Part shown: positions 30,106-38,614 of the stretch, piece after piece
How positions within the stretch are numbered: the stretch's first letter is position 1
Layout of the letters: each line of letters opens with the position of its first letter
NCBI GenBank assembly: GCA_017853885.1
Contig: JAFMIR010000001.1
Coordinates: forward strand, 186,001-250,000
Direction of reading: 5' to 3'
Source of the DNA: Prosthecobacter sp.
GTDB lineage: Bacteria; Verrucomicrobiota; Verrucomicrobiia; Verrucomicrobiales; Verrucomicrobiaceae
DNA length: 64,000 nucleotides
Notes under the pieces: generated by a model
What the model saw: only the letters and a program-made list of their open reading frames with translations
What the model was told of the DNA's origin: nothing
The model's database searches: none
Position numbers and translations under genes: made by a program

Positions 30106-32064
30106 TCACGTCTGCTCCACACGGAAGACGTGCATCGACACGCCGTCAGGTTTCAGTTCGACGTAATTGTGAGCTCCATTCCACTCATAAGTGCCCCCGT
30201 GCAGCAAATCGATCACCCTAAAGGGTTTTGAAGCATCGAGCCCCAGCGCCGTGAGGTCCAGATGCACCATGCTCGCAGCAGTTTGCTTTGGATCAAGATT
30301 GATGCAGCAAAGAATGCGGTTGCCATGATCCGGCGTGGCTTTGCTGTAGCTGATGATCTGGCGATGGTCAGCAGCATGGAAGCGCAGATTATCATAGAGA
30401 TGCAGCGCAGCGTTGTCGCGACGGATGAGATTCAGCTTGCGGATGAAACCGCTGATGTTTCCGGACTTGTTGTAGTCACGCTGCACGAGTTGATACTTCT
30501 CGCTGTGGTTGTATTCCTCCTTGCCTGGATAGGGCTCGTTTTCACACAACTCGTATCCGGTGTAGATGCCCCAAATGCTCGACATGGTGGCGGCGAGGGC
30601 GGCGCGGATTCGAAACATCTGCGGGCCGGCATTTTGCAGGTGCCAAGGCAGGATGTCGGGCGTATTAGGCCAGAAATTGGCACGATAATACCAGCGCATG
30701 TCGCCATGGAAAAGCTCGCGGGCATACTCTTCAAGCTCGGCTCGACTCTCACGCCAAGTGAAGTAAGTATAACTTTGCGTGAAGCCAATTTTGCCAAGCG
30801 CCTGCATCATCTTCGGCTTCGTGAAGGCCTCAGCGAGGAAGATCACGTCAGGGTCCTTGCGCTGAATGGTGCCGATGAGCTCTTCCCAGAAGGCCACGGG
30901 CTTTGTATGCGGATTGTCCACGCGGAATATCTTCACACCGCAATCGACCCAGAACTCGACAACACCGATTAGTTCCTTCCACAGCGCCTTCCAGTCGTCA
31001 CAGTGGAAATTGATCGGGTAAATGTCCTGATACTTCTTCGGAGGATTCTCGGCGTAGCGGATGCTTCCATCTGGACGCTGATAAAACCACTTGGGATGTT
31101 CTTTAACATAAGGATGATCGGGAGAGCAGTTGATGGCAAAGTCGAGTGCGATTTCTAGGCCCCGTTTGTTGGCCTCCCCAACAAGCCATTGGAAATCTTC
31201 GAGAGTGCCCAGTGCTGGCTCAATAGCCCGATGACCACCTGCGGGGCCGCCGATGGCCCACGGGCTGCCCACATCACCCTCAATCGCGGTGAGTGTGTTG
31301 TTTTTGCCTTTGCGGGCGGTGATACCAATCGGATGGATCGGCGGAAAATAGATCACATCAAAGCCTAGTTGTGCCGCGTGGTCGAGGCGGCCGAGACAGT
31401 CGCGGAAGGCACTGTGTTTGTTGGCGAGACCTTCTGCGCCACGAGGGAAAAATTCATACCAGGCCGAGAACCTTGCCCGATCCCGCTCAACGATGACCTG
31501 CATTGTGGCAGAAAGGGTGGAAAGGCTGCGATCCGGGAAGCGATCCATCAGCGCCTGCATTTCATCAGAATGGATCACGTCGAGGATCTCTTGTGCGGGC
31601 ACTTGGTTCAGCAGGCCAGCCCATTCCTGCATCTTGGAGGCCGCTGCCCTGATGCCTGCTTTCTTGGCGCGTGCCGCAGCTTCTTTGAGCAGGCGAGCCC
31701 CCTCGCGCGCTTCGATGGGCACATCGGGGTCTTCGGCCGCCACACGCACGGCGAAAGTCTTCTTCCACGAGCGAAAAGCATCACCCCACACCTCCACGAG
31801 GTATTCCCAGCGTCCTGCTTTCTCAAACGCACAGCTCCCATGCCAGCGGTCGTTCTGATCAAGTGTCATCGGAGCCTCGCACCAGCGTTTCGAGCCCACC
31901 AAGCGCCAGCGCAGCACTGCGGTCATCACGTCATGGCCGTCTTTGAAAATATCACACCAAACATCGAGAGGTTCGCGCATCACGCGTTTCACCGGGTGTC
32001 GGCCCCCCTCGATGCAGGGGTAGAAGTTTTCGATGACAACTGTAGGAGCGTGTTTGGCGGACAT
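30106..32064 (-). CDS. glgE: Alpha-1,4-glucan:maltose-1-phosphate maltosyltransferase
   Basis: VVIENFYPCIEGGRHPVKRVMREPLDVWCDIFKDGHDV, DVIYFPPIHPIGITARKGKNN, GVKIFRVDNPHTKP; start refined to MSAKHAP at 32064. Confidence 0.9.
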   Translation of the reverse strand: MSAKHAPTVVIENFYPCIEGGRHPVKRVMREPLDVWCDIFKDGHDVMTAVLRWRLVGSKRWCEAPMTLDQNDRWHGSCAFEKAGRWEYLVEVWGDAFRSWKKTFAVRVAAEDPDVPIEAREGARLLKEAAARAKKAGIRAAASKMQEWAGLLNQVPAQEILDVIHSDEMQALMDRFPDRSLSTLSATMQVIVERDRARFSAWYEFFPRGAEGLANKHSAFRDCLGRLDHAAQLGFDVIYFPPIHPIGITARKGKNNTLTAIEGDVGSPWAIGGPAGGHRAIEPALGTLEDFQWLVGEANKRGLEIALDFAINCSPDHPYVKEHPKWFYQRPDGSIRYAENPPKKYQDIYPINFHCDDWKALWKELIGVVEFWVDCGVKIFRVDNPHTKPVAFWEELIGTIQRKDPDVIFLAEAFTKPKMMQALGKIGFTQSYTYFTWRESRAELEEYARELFHGDMRWYYRANFWPNTPDILPWHLQNAGPQMFRIRAALAATMSSIWGIYTGYELCENEPYPGKEEYNHSEKYQLVQRDYNKSGNISGFIRKLNLIRRDNAALHLYDNLRFHAADHRQIISYSKATPDHGNRILCCINLDPKQTAASMVHLDLTALGLDASKPFRVIDLLHGGTYEWNGAHNYVELKPDGVSMHVFRVEQT

Positions 32065-32148
32065 GGAAAGGCATGGATAGCCGTGAATCGGATTTTGGAA
32101 GAGAAAAATCCCTTTGGAGCTTCGCTGCTTTTGCGCCATGCATCACAA

Positions 32149-33483
32149 ATGCCCAACCCTGCTTCCAGGAAAAAAATCCTGCTCGCCGAAGACGTGCGTG
32201 CGATTGCCTTGCAGCTATCGCATGCCTTGGAAAAGGCGGGATACGAAGTTGATGTGGCTCGTGACGGGGAGGAGTGCCTCGATAAGATAGCATCTTTTCA
32301 GCCAGACCTGCTCGTGCTGGACTTGATCATGCCGAAGACTACCGGTCTGGAGGTGCTCCGAACCCTGCGTGCTGGCGCAGCCACGGAAAACTTGGCCGTA
32401 ATCATCACCACAGCCAAAGATTATTCCACAGAGCTGAAGCACATACGCCAGAGCAGTCCGCTGGATGTGCTGATTAAGCCCTTCGCACCCCAAGTGTTGA
32501 TCTCGAAGCTCGAAGGCTTCTTCAATTCTGCCGCCAGTTGTTCCCTTGAGGCCAGTCGGCCTGTCCGCGATACTCCATCAGAGGTCTATTCGCCTGCCTT
32601 GGATCCAAAAAGACCTCACGTAAGGTTTTGGGGCACACGCGGCTCGATTCCGGTCTCAGGCGGCCGGTATGCACAGCACGGCGGAAACACGACCTGCTTC
32701 GAGTTTTGCACAGGCCAAGACCGCATCCTCTTTGATGCTGGCTCTGGCCTGCGTGAAGCTGCTCTCTCCATGCTGAAAGAAGGGCCGCGGCACATCCATC
32801 TCTTCATCACTCACACGCATTGGGACCACATCCAGGGTTTCCCCTTCTTTACACCCATTTACGTGCCCGGCTTTGAGATCACCGTTTACGGCGAGCGTGG
32901 CTTTGGAAAAAACATTGAATCGCTTCTGGTTGGCCAACTCGATCGCGACTACTTCCCCGTGCAACGCGAAGACCTGGCCGCAAAGATCAACTTCGTCTTT
33001 CTAGAGGATCGGCCTGTAGAAATAAGTGGCGCCAAAATTTCCCGTGAGTATGTCCATCACCCTGGAGCGACTGTTGGTTTCAAGATTGAGCACGACGATT
33101 GGAAAGTCGCCTTCATTCCGGACAATGAGTTCCTCCAAGGCTACACCGGCAGCCCGGTGGGTCTCACTCGGGACAACGATATCGTAGTGCCTCATGAACC
33201 AGTGATTCAATTTGTCGAAGGAGTCGATCTGCTCGTTCATGAAGCCCAGTATCTTCCAAACGAGTACGCCAAAAAAATTGGTTGGGGACATTCCAACCTT
33301 ACCAGTGCGTGTGCCCTTGCCAAATTGGCTGGTGTGAAGAAGTGGATTGCCGTACACCATGATCCAGATCACGACGACATCGCTCTACACGCAAAACATG
33401 GTCTCACCCGGCAGATCCTTGCCGACCTTAATTACCGCATCCCCTTCGTCCACGGCTACGATGGCCTCGTGGAGTATCGATAA
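32149..33483 (+). CDS. Response-regulator receiver domain fused to MBL-fold metallo-hydrolase
   Basis: KILLAEDVRAIALQLSHALEKAGYEV...LLVLDLIMPKTTGLEVL...VLIKPF then VRFWGTRGSIPVSG...LFITHTHWDHIQGFPFF; start refined because the 31369 extension runs antisense through glgE. Confidence 0.9.
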   Translation: MPNPASRKKILLAEDVRAIALQLSHALEKAGYEVDVARDGEECLDKIASFQPDLLVLDLIMPKTTGLEVLRTLRAGAATENLAVIITTAKDYSTELKHIRQSSPLDVLIKPFAPQVLISKLEGFFNSAASCSLEASRPVRDTPSEVYSPALDPKRPHVRFWGTRGSIPVSGGRYAQHGGNTTCFEFCTGQDRILFDAGSGLREAALSMLKEGPRHIHLFITHTHWDHIQGFPFFTPIYVPGFEITVYGERGFGKNIESLLVGQLDRDYFPVQREDLAAKINFVFLEDRPVEISGAKISREYVHHPGATVGFKIEHDDWKVAFIPDNEFLQGYTGSPVGLTRDNDIVVPHEPVIQFVEGVDLLVHEAQYLPNEYAKKIGWGHSNLTSACALAKLAGVKKWIAVHHDPDHDDIALHAKHGLTRQILADLNYRIPFVHGYDGLVEYR

Positions 33484-33566
33484 AAAAGGCAGGTGTTGAG
33501 TCGGTGCCTAGTGCTCCGACAGCAACATTCTTGATGCATTCTGGGCTAGAAGCATTTTTCTATGTA

Positions 33567-34460
33567 TCAGGGAAACGCCTTTTCGAGCATCTCGACATTC
33601 GCCTTCATCACGCTTAAGAAATCACCACCATCCGGCACGTTGCCACAAGGATCGAAGACAAGGCTCTTCACGCCGATGGCCTCAAGTTTTGCAACGCTTT
33701 CCTTCTCTGGCTCTCCTTCCCAAATCATCCACTTAGCCGGGTGTTTCAAGCGAAGAACTCTGATCTCTTCCATGGCTTTCTCATCGGGCACAACGTCAGG
33801 CTCCCAGAGCACCGACTGAAGGTTCAGCGTATAACGACGCGCGAAATAGTGGTAAACCGGATGCGAGGCTAGCAGAGGTGTGTTCGCCATGCGTTTACCG
33901 ACAGCGATCAACCGCGCATCGAGGGTTTGCAGATCACTTTTTAGTGCCACGAAGTTCTTCTCTGTATCCGACGAATAATTTGCTAGTGATGCTTTCACGG
34001 CTTCGGCCTGCTGAATGGCTTGAACGAGATCAATCCAAGTCGTGAAAGCAATGCCGCTGTGACTGTGCTCGCCACCTGGGCCATGGCTGTGCGTAGAGTC
34101 CGCTTTGATTTCGATATACTGTGCCTTGAATGCTGCTGAAGTGTCCACCATCTTGGATTGCGGCAGCGTGACCTTCTCAGCCCATTTGGAATAAGTGGCG
34201 CCATTCATGAGAATCACATCGGCATTCTGAAACTGCGTGATGGCCACGTCATTGGGCTGCCAAAAGGCCGGATCTTCATCCGGAGGCGCGGGAAAGACGA
34301 CATCGACCGCACCACCACCTATCCGTTGCGCAAAATACTTCAGCGGGTAGTTGGCAACGAGCACCTGTGGCTTACCCCTTGGATTAGAAGCGACACCTGA
34401 ATCGGCTTCGCGACCGCAGGCAGCCAAGAGAAGAAGGGATAAAATGAAGAGTTTTTTCAT
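33567..34460 (-). CDS. ZnuA-like metal ABC transporter substrate-binding lipoprotein
   Basis: Lipobox LLLLAACG; VLVANYPLKYFAQRIGG; His-rich STHSHGPGGEHSHSG; LLASHPVYHYFARRY; start refined to 34460. Confidence 0.9.
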   Translation of the reverse strand: MKKLFILSLLLLAACGREADSGVASNPRGKPQVLVANYPLKYFAQRIGGGAVDVVFPAPPDEDPAFWQPNDVAITQFQNADVILMNGATYSKWAEKVTLPQSKMVDTSAAFKAQYIEIKADSTHSHGPGGEHSHSGIAFTTWIDLVQAIQQAEAVKASLANYSSDTEKNFVALKSDLQTLDARLIAVGKRMANTPLLASHPVYHYFARRYTLNLQSVLWEPDVVPDEKAMEEIRVLRLKHPAKWMIWEGEPEKESVAKLEAIGVKSLVFDPCGNVPDGGDFLSVMKANVEMLEKAFP

Positions 34461-34577
34461 AAGACTGATACATGCCAACATGCTGCAAAACTTGATGTTG
34501 CCAAGTGTCACGCTGCCTTGCCAACTCGTCGATTGGCTCATTCCATTTCGGCCTCGGCAGCGGCTTGGTTTCTATAC

Positions 34578-35110
34578 ATGGCTTTCAGACTCGACCAAGC
34601 GATTGTCAAAGGTGAGATCGTCAATACGGAGCGCGGACGCGTGCGCGACTTGATCTGGCTTTGTGGGCTAGCAATGCTGCATAGAGGAGGATGCAGCATT
34701 TGAAAGTGAGCTCATCCCTCTCTTGAGCTCGCTCACACGAGTTGGCATTCAGGCTCCTCAGCAATCTGCGCGATGACGATCAGAACGAGGCATCTGATGA
34801 GGATGCGATGGACGAGTCATCGCTAGAACCATGTATGAGAAATGCGCTGAGCATCGGCGAAAAACTCGCTATTGCCCTCAGATCCCGCCCATTTTCGCAG
34901 CGCGCACAGACCGGCTACACGCTCGCCATCTCGAAGCGTTGACTGAACTGGTGCAATCAAGCTCTCGCCGGACTCAATGCTCTCCTGATGGACGGCCGAT
35001 CGCGGGACAGCCGGGCGCTTTTGAGCGATTTCAAACATGACCTGCATGGCATTAAGGACAGAATCACAGATTTGAGACAGGAAATCCGGCAGCCAGAACC
35101 CGACATCTGA
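34578..35110 (+). pseudogene. Probable remnant of a hypothetical protein gene split across frames
   Basis: MAFRLDQAIVKGEIVNTERGRV (34578 frame), then IEEDAAFESELIPLLSSLTRVGIQAPQQSAR in the +1 frame, then DDQNEASDEDAMDESSL... in a third frame, TGA at 34940, and a charged tail in the same frame to TGA 35108-35110. Confidence 0.45.
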
Positions 35111-35178
35111 ATACGAAAGAATGGTAAAGAGCCCCATCACACTGCTTGACCCGGATGGAGTGATGTGGAGGATGCTGA

Positions 35179-35883
35179 GTGCTTATGAAAAAGATTCCGC
35201 TTCTGTACCTTTTGTCTCTCTGGGGCGCTTTGATGTCATTCTCGGCCGAACCATCGAAACCCGAAACCGGCAAGCCAGTTGAAAGGTCGACTGAATCTGC
35301 AAAGGAAATTGTTCTTTTTGATGGCAAGTCACTCGACGATTGGGAGTCGGTTGACATTGGCGCCAGTGGCACCGTGGAACTGGAGGGTGGACTGATGGTC
35401 ATCAACGCGGGCGATAGTGTGAGCGGTGCGGTTTATAAAAAGGCCGCGTCGCTACCGATGACAAACTATGAAATCTCACTTGAAGCCAAACGACTTGAAG
35501 GTGTGGATTTCTTTTGTGGGCTCACATTCCCTGTGGGCGGACCCAAGACCTGTGCCACGCTCGTCTGTGGCGGCTGGGGCGGTGCGGTGACGGGCATCTC
35601 CAACATCGACGGCCTCGATGCCAGCGAAAACAGCACGTCCAACTTTGTCCGTTATGAAGACAACAAGTGGTACCCTGTCAGGGTGCGTGTCACGCCATCA
35701 AACCTCAGCGTGTGGATTGATGGAAAGCATCTCATCGACCAAGATATCGAAGGTAAAAAAATCGGTGTAAGGCCCGGGCCGATCGAGAGCTATCTGCCGC
35801 TGTCCTTTACCACCTACGCCACGACAGCCGCTTTAAGGAATGTGACGCTCAAGAAACTGGAAGAGCTCAAGCAGAAGCCATGA
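35179..35883 (+). CDS. DUF1080 (3-keto-disaccharide hydrolase-like) family protein
   Basis: FDGKSLDDWESVD...YEISLEAKRLEGVDFF...WYPVRVRVTPSNLSVWIDGKHLIDQD. Confidence 0.8.
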   Translation: MLMKKIPLLYLLSLWGALMSFSAEPSKPETGKPVERSTESAKEIVLFDGKSLDDWESVDIGASGTVELEGGLMVINAGDSVSGAVYKKAASLPMTNYEISLEAKRLEGVDFFCGLTFPVGGPKTCATLVCGGWGGAVTGISNIDGLDASENSTSNFVRYEDNKWYPVRVRVTPSNLSVWIDGKHLIDQDIEGKKIGVRPGPIESYLPLSFTTYATTAALRNVTLKKLEELKQKP

Positions 35884-37508
35884 AGCGGCAGCTGCGTGCT
35901 GGTCTCTTCATTTGTCTATGCATTGTCTCCTGCGAAAACTGGAGAGATAACCGCATTCCCAAAGCTGCCGAGTTATCGAGCAGCACCCGCCGTGCGCTTT
36001 CAGCCGATCTTGAGGCCATGGCAAACCACTGGGACGATATGGCAAGTGGCCGGGGAAGTAGCCGCCAAAAGGCTGAAAACAAATACGAGGACGCCCTCTC
36101 AGCTTTTTTGACAAAATGGAAGCGTGAACAATCACCGCGTGAATGGCGACATGGCCAAGCTTTTGATCGGCATGGGCAGAATGGCCGCTTCATCGTCGAA
36201 TTCGAGACTGTTTCAGCAAGCAAATCACCACAGGCTTACGATGATTTTGTCATACCCGAACGAGCCGCTTGGAGTCCCAAACCGGAAAAGACTCACCGAC
36301 TAGGTCTGGGGGTGCCTGTGGTAGGTTGCGTCAAACACAAGGAGGCTCTGCGTGAGGAAACGCTCTTCCTGCCACCTCAAGGAGGCCATTTTACCCTGAC
36401 GGCTTGCATGAGTATTCAGCCGCAGGATGAGAGCGGCACGCGACGCTGCCGTCTACTTTTGCTCAATTCCCTCGATGCCGACACTGTCGAATCACCCGAT
36501 GGCGATAGACAGCTCGCCGCCGACTTCACCTCGGCAAAGCATCTCGCACTGTCCCGAAAAGCCTTTGGAGGCATCTCGATCCAAGGTTTGCTCTATCCAG
36601 AAAAAGCCATGGGTGACTGCCAGCTCTACCGCATGGACGAGTATGACCCACAACGCATTCCCGTCGTTTTTGTTCACGGCCTCATGAGTGATCCGCACAT
36701 CTGGCTGAATATGGTCAGCACCCTATGTGCCGATCCCGTGCTGCGAAAACGATACCAGCCGTGGTATTTTCTGTATCCCACTGCGATGGGTGTGCCACAG
36801 GCCGCCGCCATGCTGCGCAAATCACTCGAGACCGCGCGTGCCCACTTCGACCCAGATCACAATGATCCCGGCATGCACCGCATGGTGCTAGTGGGCCATA
36901 GCATGGGCGGCCTGCTTAGCCGCATGCAGGTCACAGACAGCGGCAGCAAGCTCTGGGATGGCATTTTCAGCAGGCCACCGCACGAGATCAATGTCAGCGA
37001 AAACGTCCGCGCCAGCATGACAGAGGCTCTTTTCGTCAAACCTCTTCCCTACGTGGAGCGGGTCATCTTCATCGCCACACCGCATCGTGGCAGCAGAATT
37101 GCCAGCCTGAACATCGTCCGTCGTCTTACATCCCTCATCCGCATCCCGCTCGACTCGCTCATGATGGTCAATGAGATCCTGTATGGAAACATGGATGCCC
37201 TCTCACCGCAGATCACGAAGTGGGGCGTCTTCTCTTTCATTAGTATCGGCATGCTTTCGGAGAAACATCCGCTGCTGAAAGGTCTCAACGAGACCACGCC
37301 CGCCGTTGATCACCACTCCATCATCGGTGATCGTGGCCGACGCGTCCCGCGTGAGGATTCGAGCGATGGCGTGGTGCCTTACTGGAGCTCCCATCTCAGC
37401 ACGGCGGAGAGCGAGACAATGGTGCCGCATGGCCATGGATGCGTCGAGGAGGCCGATGTCGTACACGAGGTTCTCCAACTGCTTCACGAGCACTTGGAAG
37501 CCCGCTGA
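35880..37508 (+). CDS. Alpha/beta hydrolase (PGAP1-like/lipase)
   Basis: 542 aa; PVVFVHGLMSDPHIW, LVGHSMGGLLSRM, FIATPHRGS; ATGA overlap with the upstream gene. Confidence 0.85.
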   Translation: MKRQLRAGLFICLCIVSCENWRDNRIPKAAELSSSTRRALSADLEAMANHWDDMASGRGSSRQKAENKYEDALSAFLTKWKREQSPREWRHGQAFDRHGQNGRFIVEFETVSASKSPQAYDDFVIPERAAWSPKPEKTHRLGLGVPVVGCVKHKEALREETLFLPPQGGHFTLTACMSIQPQDESGTRRCRLLLLNSLDADTVESPDGDRQLAADFTSAKHLALSRKAFGGISIQGLLYPEKAMGDCQLYRMDEYDPQRIPVVFVHGLMSDPHIWLNMVSTLCADPVLRKRYQPWYFLYPTAMGVPQAAAMLRKSLETARAHFDPDHNDPGMHRMVLVGHSMGGLLSRMQVTDSGSKLWDGIFSRPPHEINVSENVRASMTEALFVKPLPYVERVIFIATPHRGSRIASLNIVRRLTSLIRIPLDSLMMVNEILYGNMDALSPQITKWGVFSFISIGMLSEKHPLLKGLNETTPAVDHHSIIGDRGRRVPREDSSDGVVPYWSSHLSTAESETMVPHGHGCVEEADVVHEVLQLLHEHLEAR

Positions 37509-37540
37509 AACTTTGAGGCTTTTAAGAGCGACTTGAAGCT

Positions 37541-38614
37541 ATGAAACCTCTCGCTGCTCTTTTTACCCTCATTTCGATTGCTTTCGCCGAGGGTCCATAT
37601 GCCGTTATGCCGACCGAGTTTGCTGCGCAAAGCGCCGTGGGAGCCTCTCCACTCTTATTTCGTGACGGAACGAGTGTCAAAACAACCGAAGACTGGCAAA
37701 GAAGGCGTCAGGAGATCCTCAAGGAGTGGCATGCCATCATGGGCGAGTGGCCGCCAATTATCGAGAAACCGAAGATCGAGGTGCTGGAGACCATCACACG
37801 CGGAAACGGCATCACACAACGCAAGATTCGTGTCGAGATCGCGCCGGGACAGTCAGGCGAAGGCTACTTGCTGTTTCCCAAAGTTGCGGGAAAGCGCCCA
37901 GCAGTCTTTGTTCCTTTTTACGAGCCCGAGACGAGCACAGGTCAGGGTGGCAAGCCGATGCGTGACTTTGCTTGGCAGCTCACCCAGCGTGGTTTTGTCA
38001 CGCTTTCCATCGGCTCGCCCGGCGGTGATGCACGCAAGCCGGTCCTCAGCGCCGGGGCTCAGTGCCAGCCTCTTTCTTATCTCGGTTATATCTGCGCTAA
38101 TATGTGGCATGCGCTCGCCTCGCTGCCGGAGGTCGACGCGACGCGCATCGGGATCACCGGGCATTCGTATGGTGGGAAATGGTCGCTTTTCGGCTCCTGT
38201 TTGTGGGAAAAGTATGCCTGTGCCGTCTGGAGTGATCCGGGCATTGTCTTTGATGAGGCACGGCATAGCATCAACTATCAGGAACCGTGGTATCTAGGCC
38301 TCGATCCGAAACTGACACGCAAGCCCGGTCTCGTGCGTGAGGACAGCCCACGCACCGGCGCCTACAAGGTGCTCATCGAAAAAGGACACGATCTGCAGGA
38401 ACTGCACGCGCTGATGGCTCCGAGGCCCTTCCTCGTATCAGGTGGAGCCGAGGATCCACCCAAGCGTTGGCTCTCGCTAAAACATGCCATCGCTGTGAAC
38501 CGGATTCTCGGTCACACCGATCGTGTGGCAATGACCAATCGTGAGCTCCACGACCCGAATGAACTATCCAATGAAGCCATCTGCCGCTTCTTCGAGTATT
38601 GGTTGAAGCCGTGA
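37541..38614 (+). CDS. Secreted alpha/beta hydrolase (dienelactone hydrolase/acetyl-esterase-like)
   Basis: 357 aa; signal peptide; GITGHSYGGKWSLF; MAPRPFLVSGG. Confidence 0.8.
   Translation: MKPLAALFTLISIAFAEGPYAVMPTEFAAQSAVGASPLLFRDGTSVKTTEDWQRRRQEILKEWHAIMGEWPPIIEKPKIEVLETITRGNGITQRKIRVEIAPGQSGEGYLLFPKVAGKRPAVFVPFYEPETSTGQGGKPMRDFAWQLTQRGFVTLSIGSPGGDARKPVLSAGAQCQPLSYLGYICANMWHALASLPEVDATRIGITGHSYGGKWSLFGSCLWEKYACAVWSDPGIVFDEARHSINYQEPWYLGLDPKLTRKPGLVREDSPRTGAYKVLIEKGHDLQELHALMAPRPFLVSGGAEDPPKRWLSLKHAIAVNRILGHTDRVAMTNRELHDPNELSNEAICRFFEYWLKP

Noticed and set aside
31369-32148. N-terminal 260 codons of the 704-aa plus-strand ORF
   Set aside because: Runs antisense through glgE; the receiver domain begins at MPNPASRKKILLAED (32149), so this part is an ORF-caller extension.
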